Part shown: positions 27,004 through 36,095 of the stretch, one piece after another | How positions within the stretch are numbered: position 1 is the first letter of the stretch | How the letters are laid out: the number at the start of each line of letters is the position of its first letter | Assembly (NCBI RefSeq): GCF_003634105.1 | Contig: NZ_RBIQ01000007.1 | Location: 1,178,001 to 1,242,000 of the forward strand | Reading direction: 5' to 3' | DNA length: 64,000 nucleotides | Source: Maribacter vaceletii | Lineage (GTDB): Bacteria > Bacteroidota > Bacteroidia > Flavobacteriales > Flavobacteriaceae | Made by a program: the position numbers and the translations under genes | The notes under the pieces: model-generated | The model's input: the letters and a program-made list of their open reading frames with translations, nothing else | The model's database searches: none | Told to the model about the DNA's origin: nothing

Positions 27004-28503
27004 ATGAAAATAAAAAATATAATATTAGGATTAACTTTCATCGTAGGGTTTGTGTCTTGTGAAAGTTTAGATGTAGAGCCACAAGGGTTCTATTCGGATA
27101 AAAATTTCTATAAAACTATAGAAGATGCAGAAGCATCCATGCTTTATGCATATGATGGACTTACTTCGGTAAGTTATGCGCCTGTAACGTATTATATTAC
27201 AGAATTATCTTCTGATAACTGTATTGTAAAACCAGATGAGGGAGCGGATGCTCAGGCATTTGTTAACTGGGAGGTTAACTCTCAAAATGCTCTATTATCA
27301 CAGTACTATAGGTCTATTTATATAGCCATAAACCGTGCAAATGCAGTAATAGAAAATGTAGAGGGGAAAGGTTTTAATCCCGAAGATGAAAAACGTCTTT
27401 TAGGAGAAGCATTATTTTTAAGAGCCTTTAATCATTTTAATGCTGTAAGAGCTTTTGGTTTAGCGCCATTGCAAAAATCTTTGATTGATAAATTAAATGA
27501 AACAACTGCTTTTTTACCAGAAAACATGGAAGAAGCATACGCCTTTTTAATCGAGGATTTAACAAGAGCTATTGATTATCTTCAAGTAAATAGAGTTACT
27601 GGTAGGGTAGATAAAGTAGCAGCACAAGCATTGCTTGCTAAAGTTTATTTATTTGCTGCTTCTGCTAAAGAAAGTGGAGTGCCAAAGTACGATACAATTT
27701 TAGAAAGCGCAGATGGCCTATATGCAAAAGCAGCGGAATATGCTGGTTATGTATTAAATAGTCAAGGGGAATATAGCCATGATTTAGATTTGCAAAACAT
27801 ATATAATGTTAATGAGCCAAATGGTCCAGAGCATATATTTATTTTGTCATTTGATCGTTCAGGAACACAAGAGGGAGATTATTCAAAACTTTCAAAATAT
27901 TTTACTCCTTGGCTTGGAGGGGCTACTGTTTACTTAAAAAATGTAGACGACACTTTTTCTCCTACGCATGATGGGTGGAGTGTTTTCCAAACAACAGATG
28001 ATTTATATACATCTTATGAGTCTACAGATAAACGTCGTAATGAACTATTAGTTTCTGAGATTTTTGATGAAAGTGGGGCTACTATTGGTACAACTGCAGA
28101 TGGCTTTATACCCTATGCGTTTACAAGAAAATACATTGATCCATTATTTGAAGGAGATAAAACAAGTACACGTCCTTATCTAATACGTTATTCAGATATT
28201 CAATTAGTATATGCAGAGGCAACAGCTAACAATGAAGGTCTTATTCAGTATAATCAAATAAGAAATAGAGCAGGAGTAAGTGAATTGGCAGATTTAGGAG
28301 GTTTATCTAAAGCAGATTTTAGAGAACTAGTTATAGATGAGCGTCAAAGAGAGTTAGCTTATGAGGGGGATCGTCTTTGGGATTTAAGACGTAAAAATAT
28401 AGTACAACAAGAAGTAATTCAGGCGGCTGGGCTTTCTCCTGAAGTAGTAGCTTTTTATCCTATACCTCAGAGAGAAATAGATTTAAATCCTAACATCAAC
28501 TAA
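27004..28503 (+). CDS. SusD/RagB family surface glycan-binding lipoprotein
   Basis: The ATG at 27004 begins a lipoprotein signal (MKIKNIILGLTFIVGFVSC) with acylated cysteine at residue 19; an in-frame ATG at 26965 lies upstream but would disrupt it. The mature protein has the SusD helical TPR scaffold, with the hallmark C-terminal segment ELVIDERQRELAYEGDRLWDL and the ending FYPIPQREIDLNPNIN. About 499 aa. It covers the SusC pore and binds glycans on the cell surface; binding specificity cannot be assigned from sequence. Confidence 0.97.
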   Translation: MKIKNIILGLTFIVGFVSCESLDVEPQGFYSDKNFYKTIEDAEASMLYAYDGLTSVSYAPVTYYITELSSDNCIVKPDEGADAQAFVNWEVNSQNALLSQYYRSIYIAINRANAVIENVEGKGFNPEDEKRLLGEALFLRAFNHFNAVRAFGLAPLQKSLIDKLNETTAFLPENMEEAYAFLIEDLTRAIDYLQVNRVTGRVDKVAAQALLAKVYLFAASAKESGVPKYDTILESADGLYAKAAEYAGYVLNSQGEYSHDLDLQNIYNVNEPNGPEHIFILSFDRSGTQEGDYSKLSKYFTPWLGGATVYLKNVDDTFSPTHDGWSVFQTTDDLYTSYESTDKRRNELLVSEIFDESGATIGTTADGFIPYAFTRKYIDPLFEGDKTSTRPYLIRYSDIQLVYAEATANNEGLIQYNQIRNRAGVSELADLGGLSKADFRELVIDERQRELAYEGDRLWDLRRKNIVQQEVIQAAGLSPEVVAFYPIPQREIDLNPNIN

Positions 28504-28514
28504 ACTAAATAAAA

Positions 28515-30212
28515 ATGAAAAAATTATTTAAAATATATAGTATAGTATTGGCAATTTTTATAGTTGGCTGTACAGAAAACCCTTTAGAAGATGTAGAAGG
28601 TAGTGCATGGAAAAAAGAACGTAATATTATTTCAATTTTAGTAGAAGGTCAAATAGGAACAGCAGCAATTGAGCGCGAATTTGAAGATGCTAAAATAAAT
28701 ATTTACGCCAAAATAGAAAATATTGCAGATATTTCTAAAGTAGAGATTAAGGATATAGAGCTGTCTTATGGATCGAGTACTATAAATTCTAAAGGGACAA
28801 CCTTAGATTTAACAAGTGGAACTAGTACAATATCTGTGGTATCTGGAGCAGGAAAAACTTTAGAATGGGAAGTGTCTTTACTCCCTTTTAAATCAGATTT
28901 AGAAGGAAGTTGGTATGTAGGAGATGTTCGTATGTACTGCGATATGTTTACTTGGGAGACTTGGGGATGGGAAAAGAATGAGAGCATTTTTGGTTACTTA
29001 CCAGAGTTAGGCCCAGAATGGGATAATGAAATTATTTTTACAGTAGAAGGAGCAGATGAAAAAGGAAATCCTTTTGGAGCTTACGAGCATACTGGAGGTA
29101 ATGATGGACTTTTTGGAAACTTTGGAGATACAGCGAAGTCTTGGAATTTTAATGAAAGATTTAGAAAAATTCCAATGGGTACCGGAACATGGTTAAGGGA
29201 TTTTGAACGTAATATGGTTATAATTACAGATGAAAACCGAGTACAGCATGAGTTAGAATTAGAGGTTTTAGCAGATACAGGAGAAGTAGTACTTAAATCA
29301 GAACTACCTTATTTGGCAGATCAGTTTAATTGGACAGATACAGATTGGAGCTATGAAGAATTGTCACATATGTCTAACCCAATGTGGTATGTGTTAACTA
29401 AAGAACGCGTACTTCAAACAGGTAACAGCATAACAGGGTTAGGAGTAAAAGACCAAGTTGGAGATACTGTAATAGATAATGATGCTAAAGAAATTACAGT
29501 AACAATTGAAGATAATGGTGCTGATATCTCTATGATTGCTTTAGAAAATTTAGGAATATCATTTGGAGCTTCTGCGAATGTTTCTGAAGGAGAAACATTA
29601 GATTTCTCTACAAATAATGAATCTACTATTACAGTTACTTCAGAAATTGGAGAGTCAACTACTTGGACAATTAAGTTACAAATAGATTTAGACCTAAGTG
29701 ATGTCTCTATTGCTGGAACATGGACTATAAATGAAATTGGGGTTTATTCAGATTTATTTACCTGGGAAACTTGGGGATGGGAAAAAAATGAGCTATTAAA
29801 TAATTATTTGCCTAGTGCAGGAAAAGAGCTTGATAATACAATCACATTTGTAGTTGAAGGTGTAAATGGAGAGAATCCTTACGGAACTTTCGAAAATAAT
29901 GCTGGTGCAGATAGTGAATACGGAGACTTTGTTTCTGATGATACCAGTTGGCCCGAAACAGATTTCAATAGTAGATTTAGAAAAGTACCAACAGAATCAG
30001 GAACTTGGGAACTTGTAGGGGAAACAGTAACTATTATTGATAATGAAGGAGCAGAATTTGTACTAACTCTTGAAGTTAAAACAGGAACTGAAATTGCATT
30101 AACCTCTGAAATAGAATTTTTAGCAGACTTATTTAGCTGGGATAATACAAACTACAGTTACGAAGAGACAGCCCATATGTCTAAAAAGATGTGGTATAAC
30201 TTAAGTAAATAA
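28515..30212 (+). CDS. Surface lipoprotein with duplicated Trp-rich domains (putative glycan-binding SGBP)
   Basis: A 565-aa lipoprotein: the signal ends FIVGC with cysteine at 19. The body has a repeated two-part architecture. An Ig-like beta domain (about 36-125 and 300-395; GTTLDLTSGTSTISVVSG matches GETLDFSTNNESTITVTS) is each time followed by a Trp-rich domain of about 165 residues starting SWYVGDVRMYCDMFTWETWG or TWTINEIGVYSDLFTWETWG. Each Trp-rich domain also contains FRKIPMGTGTW or FRKVPTESGTW, and ends in YEE(L/T)xHMSxxMWY. No catalytic motif is seen. Its place right after SusD indicates a surface glycan-binding protein. I do not recognise the Trp-rich domain as a named CBM. Confidence 0.85.
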   Translation: MKKLFKIYSIVLAIFIVGCTENPLEDVEGSAWKKERNIISILVEGQIGTAAIEREFEDAKINIYAKIENIADISKVEIKDIELSYGSSTINSKGTTLDLTSGTSTISVVSGAGKTLEWEVSLLPFKSDLEGSWYVGDVRMYCDMFTWETWGWEKNESIFGYLPELGPEWDNEIIFTVEGADEKGNPFGAYEHTGGNDGLFGNFGDTAKSWNFNERFRKIPMGTGTWLRDFERNMVIITDENRVQHELELEVLADTGEVVLKSELPYLADQFNWTDTDWSYEELSHMSNPMWYVLTKERVLQTGNSITGLGVKDQVGDTVIDNDAKEITVTIEDNGADISMIALENLGISFGASANVSEGETLDFSTNNESTITVTSEIGESTTWTIKLQIDLDLSDVSIAGTWTINEIGVYSDLFTWETWGWEKNELLNNYLPSAGKELDNTITFVVEGVNGENPYGTFENNAGADSEYGDFVSDDTSWPETDFNSRFRKVPTESGTWELVGETVTIIDNEGAEFVLTLEVKTGTEIALTSEIEFLADLFSWDNTNYSYEETAHMSKKMWYNLSK

Positions 30213-30262
30213 TAGATCATCTGCTTGCGTTAAAACAAGCAGATATCATAAAAATATTGAAA

Positions 30263-31789
30263 ATGATAAAAACAAATAATATGCTACCAGTTATACTGCC
30301 ATTCCTGCTTTTGTTTATGGGCTGCGATGACAACGAATTATCGTTTGAAGAAACGGTAAAAAGCAATAGAGAAATGACCATTACAGAGGACTTAGTTTCA
30401 ACAAATTTTGTTGGTAATGGAGCACAATGGGGAGGTTATGATATAGTACCAACTTGGTTAGGAACAGAAACGCTTAGTGATGCCGATTGGGAAAAACTGT
30501 TTCAAAGAATTGATTTTATGCGACCTCCATTTTTAAGAATTATGACAAATTCTGGATGGTCTTATAATAATAATGGTACGTATGATGAGGTAACTAAAAC
30601 CCTATCTCTTTTCAAAATGTTAGACTACGCTAAAAGTAGAAATATAGAAATAACATATGGCGAATGGGGACACACTTCTGTTGGAGGAGACATTAACACT
30701 ATAGATATGGACTGGGTTGCTAACTCTGTTAAATTCTTAAACCATTTGGTAAATGAAAAAGGATATTCAAACATTAAAACAGTAAATATTATTAATGAGC
30801 CAAATGGATATTGGGCAAGTACAGAAGGAAATTATGATATCTATAAAAATGTACAATTAGCATACATTGATGAGATGGCTAAATATGCCTTAACAGGTGT
30901 AAAATTAATGGGGCCAGATATTGCAGTATTTAATACAGCAAGCCAAACAGAGTGGATTACAAAAACGCATAACGATTTAGGAGATAACGTAGGGTTATAT
31001 GATATTCATGTGTATCCTAAACAACAACTTATTCGTAATGGAGAGTTTAGTAATATGCTAAGAGCATATAAAAAAATTACACCTTCTGGGAAGCAAATTG
31101 TTTTAGGAGAAATAGGTTTTAAATATGATGAAGTAGATGCAGTACTTAAAATGCAAAATGAGGAAGCAATAGCTAATGACCCATATGCTGGTGAAGATTC
31201 TAACATGATGGTCTATGAAGCTTTTTATGGTATTGATATGGCAGATGCATTAATTCAAACTATGCGGGAAGGTTACTCAGGGTCTTTAGTTTGGAATATG
31301 GATGATGCAATGTATAATAGTCCAGACAACGGAAATTATCAAACAGATAAATTAAAGCGTTGGGGGTTTTGGAATATATTAGGAGAGGAACATACAGGAG
31401 ATGCCGCCGATGAAAATATTCGACCATACTTTTATCCTGTTTCTTTATTAACGCGCTATTTTCCTGCAGGAAGTGATATTTATAATGTTGCCTTGCCAGA
31501 GAAAAAAGGGGTGCGTGCTATAGTTGGTTCATATAACGGGAAGTATACAATTGCTTTAGTTAATTCACATTATTCTACATATGATATTATTTTAAAGTCT
31601 GATTTAACAGGCAATATTACGGCGGATAAATATTACTATAAATCAAATACAGATGGTTCTTTTATCGGAGAATTAGATGTTAATGGCTTTGCTACTCCAT
31701 CAGACAATGAGGTAACACTAAATTTTGAAGAAGGAGTAGATATTACTCTAGAAGGGGAGTCGTTTGTTTTATTTACAAATATGGACTAA
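30263..31789 (+). CDS. Clan GH-A glycoside hydrolase, lipoprotein (family unassigned)
   Basis: A 508-aa predicted lipoprotein (signal ends LLFMGC). A TIM barrel is suggested by alternating strands, and the two catalytic glutamates fit clan GH-A: IINEPNGYW (acid/base E179) and VLGEIGFK (nucleophile E283), at the ends of strands 4 and 7. A small beta domain follows after about residue 400. The start is ATG 30263 rather than an in-frame TTG six bases earlier. It is paralogous to the gene at 32884: NEPNGYWAST, YDIHVYPKQQLIRNG and YGIDMADA correspond. A mannan-active enzyme is inferred from neighbours only; GH5, GH30 and GH39 are alternatives. Confidence 0.85.
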   Translation: MIKTNNMLPVILPFLLLFMGCDDNELSFEETVKSNREMTITEDLVSTNFVGNGAQWGGYDIVPTWLGTETLSDADWEKLFQRIDFMRPPFLRIMTNSGWSYNNNGTYDEVTKTLSLFKMLDYAKSRNIEITYGEWGHTSVGGDINTIDMDWVANSVKFLNHLVNEKGYSNIKTVNIINEPNGYWASTEGNYDIYKNVQLAYIDEMAKYALTGVKLMGPDIAVFNTASQTEWITKTHNDLGDNVGLYDIHVYPKQQLIRNGEFSNMLRAYKKITPSGKQIVLGEIGFKYDEVDAVLKMQNEEAIANDPYAGEDSNMMVYEAFYGIDMADALIQTMREGYSGSLVWNMDDAMYNSPDNGNYQTDKLKRWGFWNILGEEHTGDAADENIRPYFYPVSLLTRYFPAGSDIYNVALPEKKGVRAIVGSYNGKYTIALVNSHYSTYDIILKSDLTGNITADKYYYKSNTDGSFIGELDVNGFATPSDNEVTLNFEEGVDITLEGESFVLFTNMD

Positions 31790-31837
31790 AAACACAATCA
31801 TAATCCATCAATTTAAGAATTTTTGAAAAAATATAGA

Positions 31838-32881
31838 ATGAATACTATTGAACAGAATAGAACGAAAGTAATACGTTTAAAAAAACACGAAAACAACCCA
31901 ATTTTTAGCCCAAACCCAGACAACTACTGGGAAAACATTGTGGTGTGTAACCCTGGGGTTTGGTATGAAAATGGAAAATTTTCAATGCTATATAGAGCTG
32001 CTGGAGATGATGAAGAACATTATATTAGGTTCGGATTGGCAGAAAGTACCGATGGCGTTAATTTTAAAAGAGTATCTGATGAGCCTGTTTTTTCACCAAG
32101 TATAGATGGTCCAGATATGGGAGGTGTGGAAGATCCTCGTATAGCAAAATTTGGTAATGAGTTTTATATTACATATGCATATAGGCCATTTCCTCCAGGA
32201 CAATACTGGAAATTTGAGCATGATGTTATTTTATTACCAGAATCTGGAGAAGATACACCACTAGTTTATAAAAATAATGTTGCAAATTCTGGATTAGCTA
32301 TTTCTAAAGATTTAAAAAACTTTAAAAGATTAGGGCGTATTACTTCATCTAATCTTGACGATAGAGATGTGATTTTGTTTCCTGAAAAAATAAATGGAAA
32401 ATATGCAATGCTTCATAGACCAAAAGAGTGGATTGGAGAAAAATATGGCACAAACAGGCCGGCTATATGGATTCGTTTTACAGATGATCTAATGGTCTGG
32501 GAAGAAGAAAGCACTCTCTTAATTGCAGGTATAGAAGGTACATGGGAAGAAAAAGTAGGAGGAAGCACACCGCCTCTAAAAACTAAAGATGGCTGGTTGG
32601 TTATTTATCATGGTGTAGAAAACGGTGGATTAGGATACTATCGTGCAGGAGCAGCATTGTTAGATTTAGAAGACCCAACAAAAGTTATTGGTCGTTTAGA
32701 GAATTGGATTATGGAGCCGGAGCACGATTATGAGATTGAAGGTTATTATAAAGGTTGTGTTTTTCCAACAGGAAACGTTATAATTGATGATACATTGTAT
32801 GTATATTATGGAGCCGCTGATAAATATATTGGACTAGCAACTTGTAATGTAAATGAATTGTTAGAAGCATTAAAAAAATAA
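31838..32881 (+). CDS. Glycoside hydrolase family 130 protein (beta-mannoside phosphorylase/mannosidase)
   Basis: A 347-aa five-bladed beta-propeller enzyme of GH130. Blade motifs include HENNPIFSPNP, GVEDPRI (the general-acid Asp in EDPR, about residue 99) and DRDVILFPEKINGKYAMLHRP, all strongly conserved in the family. GH130 enzymes cleave beta-mannosides, many by phosphorolysis. Phosphorylase or hydrolase mode cannot be fixed here. There is no signal peptide, so it acts in the cytosol on imported oligosaccharides. The ATG at 31838 is preferred to an in-frame TTG at 31823. It sits between the two GH-A paralogues. Confidence 0.93.
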   Translation: MNTIEQNRTKVIRLKKHENNPIFSPNPDNYWENIVVCNPGVWYENGKFSMLYRAAGDDEEHYIRFGLAESTDGVNFKRVSDEPVFSPSIDGPDMGGVEDPRIAKFGNEFYITYAYRPFPPGQYWKFEHDVILLPESGEDTPLVYKNNVANSGLAISKDLKNFKRLGRITSSNLDDRDVILFPEKINGKYAMLHRPKEWIGEKYGTNRPAIWIRFTDDLMVWEEESTLLIAGIEGTWEEKVGGSTPPLKTKDGWLVIYHGVENGGLGYYRAGAALLDLEDPTKVIGRLENWIMEPEHDYEIEGYYKGCVFPTGNVIIDDTLYVYYGAADKYIGLATCNVNELLEALKK

Positions 32882-32883
32882 AA

Positions 32884-34434
32884 ATGAATAAATCTAATTT
32901 AGTAGTACTACTAGCAATTATATTGCTTTTGTCCAGTTGCTCTGAAACTAAAGGTCAAAAGAAAGCAGTCATAGATATTGCGTTTACTAAGGCTAATAAA
33001 TTAGATTTTTCTTTTATAGGGCATGGAGTTCAATGGTCTGCTTATCCACATGCAGATTCTAAAGATGCAGAATGGGGATTTTTAATGACCAATGAAAAAT
33101 GGGAAGAACTTTATAAGCGCTTAGATTTTGTGAAGCCAAATATCATTCGAGTGATGGACGTTTCAACATGGCGTTATTACAAAGGATTAGATAAAAATAA
33201 ACAACCCATTTTAGATTTTAATACCCAAGAAATAAAAAGCCTGTATAAGCTATTAGATTATTGTCAAGATAGAAAAATAAAAGTACTCTTTGGCGAATGG
33301 GGAGCTCCAGGTTTGTGGAATTTAGATGAAACAATTCCAGAAATTGAAAGAGCAGATGACCCAAGATGGATCGGTATGATTGTAAAGTACTTGAAACATT
33401 TAATTCTAGAAAAAGGATACACCTGCATTCAATATTACAATCTTGTTAATGAGCCAAATGGCTATTGGGCATCTACAGATGGAGATTGGGAGCAATGGAA
33501 ATCTGGTTATATTCAATTAAATAAAGCATTAAAAACATCAGGGCTACATAAGTATGTTTCACTTTCAGGGCCCGATGCGGTAACACAATGGAATCACCCT
33601 TCACATCCAAAAAAAGCACACGATTGGGTATATTCTACAGTAACAGATTTAGATTCAATTACTGGTTTGTACGATTTTCATATTTATGCAGATCAAGACT
33701 TAATTAGAACCGGAAATTTTGTTTCCTATTTAGAACCCTTTACTTCAGAAATAAATAAAACTAAAAAACCTTTAGTGTTAGGAGAATTAGGAATGAAGTA
33801 TAGTGGAGCGTTAAAAGAAGAGAATAGAAAAAGAGGAGAAGAAGATTCTCATGCAGGACCTGACGATTCCTCTATGTTCGTTTATGACTATTTTTATGGT
33901 GTAGATATGGCAGATGCAGCTATACAAAGTATGCTAGCTGGTGTCGGAGGTACTATTGCTTGGGATTTAGACGATGCGATGCATACTGTCGGTGATTTAG
34001 GTGAAAAGAACCAACTAAAGAAATGGGGGATGTGGAATATTCTTGCTGAGGAATTTGGAGATTTAGAAGTTGACAAAAAACCTAGGCCTTGGTCCTACAC
34101 ATGGACATTACTATGTAATTTATTTCCGCCAGAATCTACCATTTATAAACCAGAATTTTCCATTAAAAATGATAGTATCCGTTCGGTTGCAATGACAAGC
34201 AAAAATCAGTTTACAATGGCGCTAGTAAATCAATCAAAATCCGTTAAAAATATACATTTAGAGACAGATTTATTAGAAGAGAATACACCATTGTATTTAT
34301 ATGAGTATTCAGAAATTAATAGACCTATAAATTCAGAGGGATTTCCTATTGTTTCAAAAAACATTGAAGAAGAATTAACTGTTGAAGTAAAGTCCAATAG
34401 TGTTATTTTTCTTAGCACAATAGTAATAAAATAA
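32884..34434 (+). CDS. Clan GH-A glycoside hydrolase, lipoprotein (paralogue of 30263)
   Basis: A 516-aa lipoprotein (LLLSSCS, cysteine at 19). The same architecture as the enzyme two genes upstream: acid/base E190 in NLVNEPNGYW and nucleophile E301 in LVLGELGMKY, plus shared segments FIGHGVQWSAY, LYDFHIYADQDLIRTG, and GTIAWDLDDAMHT. Identity to the paralogue looks moderate, so it is an old duplication or separately acquired copies. It begins 2 bp after the GH130 stop. Both enzymes are probably surface or periplasmic, and may act on different linkages or chain lengths of one glycan. The family is unassigned. Confidence 0.85.
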   Translation: MNKSNLVVLLAIILLLSSCSETKGQKKAVIDIAFTKANKLDFSFIGHGVQWSAYPHADSKDAEWGFLMTNEKWEELYKRLDFVKPNIIRVMDVSTWRYYKGLDKNKQPILDFNTQEIKSLYKLLDYCQDRKIKVLFGEWGAPGLWNLDETIPEIERADDPRWIGMIVKYLKHLILEKGYTCIQYYNLVNEPNGYWASTDGDWEQWKSGYIQLNKALKTSGLHKYVSLSGPDAVTQWNHPSHPKKAHDWVYSTVTDLDSITGLYDFHIYADQDLIRTGNFVSYLEPFTSEINKTKKPLVLGELGMKYSGALKEENRKRGEEDSHAGPDDSSMFVYDYFYGVDMADAAIQSMLAGVGGTIAWDLDDAMHTVGDLGEKNQLKKWGMWNILAEEFGDLEVDKKPRPWSYTWTLLCNLFPPESTIYKPEFSIKNDSIRSVAMTSKNQFTMALVNQSKSVKNIHLETDLLEENTPLYLYEYSEINRPINSEGFPIVSKNIEEELTVEVKSNSVIFLSTIVIK

Positions 34435-34457
34435 CCTTTTAAGTTTCAATATAGAAG

Positions 34458-36053
34458 ATGGAATATAATTTAGGAATAGTAGATATTACGGTATTAGTAG
34501 TGTACTTTATTTTTATTGTTTGGTTTGGTATAAAATCATCAAAAAAAGGAAGTAATTCTACAAGCGATTATTTTTTAGCAGGAAGAAATATGACATGGCC
34601 AATAATTGGTTTTTCTTTATTTGCGGCAAGTATTTCAAGTACCACCTTAATTGGAAAAAGTGGCGATGCCTATTCCACTGGGATAGCAGTTTTTAATTAC
34701 GATTTAATTTCGGTATTAGTCATGGTGTTTTTTGCCATGTTCTTTTTACCTTTTTATATAAAATCGGGCATTTTTACAATACCTGAGTTTTTAGAAAAAA
34801 GATTTGATAAAAGGTCTAGATACTATTTCTCTTTTATCACCTTAATGGGCTCTACTTTTTTAGATGCAGCAGGAGCATTGTACGCAGCATCCTTATTAAT
34901 GAAATTAGTTTTTCCGGACTTGTCCATTATGGAGTTATCTGTAATATTTGCTGTAATTGTAGCAGCTTATACCATTCCAGGGGGATTGTCTGCGGCTATT
35001 AAAGTAGACCTTATTCAAGGAATATTACTTTTAGTAGGGACATTTATACTTACGTTTTTGGCAATGAGTAATGGCGGATTAGACCATTTAAAAGAACTTC
35101 TTTTACAAGAAGATATGATGATGAAGTTAATACGCCCAATGAATGATTCCTCTGTGCCTTGGCTTGGAATGATTGTAGGGATACCTATTCTTGGATTTTA
35201 TTTCTGGGGTAATAATCAAGTATTAGTACAGCGTGTTTTAACAGCTAAATCTATTGATCACGGTAGAAAAGGAATCCTTTTGGTTGGTTTCTTAACAGTG
35301 TCCTTAATTTTCATTGTTATTTTTCCAGCGGTTATAGGGACAAAATTATTTCCAGGATTACCAAAAAACGATATGATTTATCCAAAGTTGGTTATTGAGT
35401 TAATGCCTACAGGCTTATTAGGATTAATGCTTGCTGCTATGGTAGCAGCTTTGACTTCTACGCTAAGTGCATTACTAAATTCTGTAGCGACTTTGTTTAC
35501 TATGGATTTTTATACAAAATTTAAAAAAGAACCATCTCAAAAAGAACAAGTATATGTTGGTAAAATAGTATCTGTTATTGTTTTAGTATTAGCGGTATTG
35601 TGGGTGCCATTTGTATCTAAGTTTGATTCTTTGTTAAAGTACTATCAAGAAATGCTTACTTATATAGCGCCTCCAGTTGTGGCTGTTTTCTTTTTAGGTG
35701 TTTTTTGGAAACGTATTAATAGACACGGTGCATTTTGGGGGTTAATGGGTGGTGCCTTTGCAGCTATTACAACTATTGTAGCCAAGGTTTCTTTTGAAGT
35801 TGAATTGTTAGGAGATATTCACTTTTTATTAAAAGTGCCTTTTTACTTTGTATTTAGTGCCATCATAATTATTGTAGTTAGTTTATTCTCTAAACCAGAT
35901 AATCAGGATTCTATTAAAGATTTAATTTGGACTAAAAAGATTTATCATGAAGAGACTAAGGAGCTTATTGGAGTTCCTTTTTACAAAAATTTTAGAGTTT
36001 GGTGTCTTGTTTTAATTGCATTCTGCTTTTTAGTATTGTATATGTATCAGTAA
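34458..36053 (+). CDS. Sodium/solute symporter (SSS family)
   Basis: A 531-aa integral membrane protein with about 13-14 helices. SSS marks include SKKGSNSTSDYFLAGRNMTWP in the first loop, FAASISSTTLIGKSGDAYSTG with the sodium-site serines, VAAYTIPGGLSAAIKVDLIQG near residue 175, and AALTSTLSALLNSVATLFTMDFY near 325. It most resembles the SGLT-like sugar branch. Lying inside the polysaccharide locus, it probably brings mono- or disaccharides across the inner membrane with sodium, which fits a marine cell. It starts 23 bp after the second GH-A gene. Confidence 0.94.
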   Translation: MEYNLGIVDITVLVVYFIFIVWFGIKSSKKGSNSTSDYFLAGRNMTWPIIGFSLFAASISSTTLIGKSGDAYSTGIAVFNYDLISVLVMVFFAMFFLPFYIKSGIFTIPEFLEKRFDKRSRYYFSFITLMGSTFLDAAGALYAASLLMKLVFPDLSIMELSVIFAVIVAAYTIPGGLSAAIKVDLIQGILLLVGTFILTFLAMSNGGLDHLKELLLQEDMMMKLIRPMNDSSVPWLGMIVGIPILGFYFWGNNQVLVQRVLTAKSIDHGRKGILLVGFLTVSLIFIVIFPAVIGTKLFPGLPKNDMIYPKLVIELMPTGLLGLMLAAMVAALTSTLSALLNSVATLFTMDFYTKFKKEPSQKEQVYVGKIVSVIVLVLAVLWVPFVSKFDSLLKYYQEMLTYIAPPVVAVFFLGVFWKRINRHGAFWGLMGGAFAAITTIVAKVSFEVELLGDIHFLLKVPFYFVFSAIIIIVVSLFSKPDNQDSIKDLIWTKKIYHEETKELIGVPFYKNFRVWCLVLIAFCFLVLYMYQ

Positions 36054-36095
36054 TACGAATAGAAGGGTTATAGATTTTACAAACTAATAATTAAA

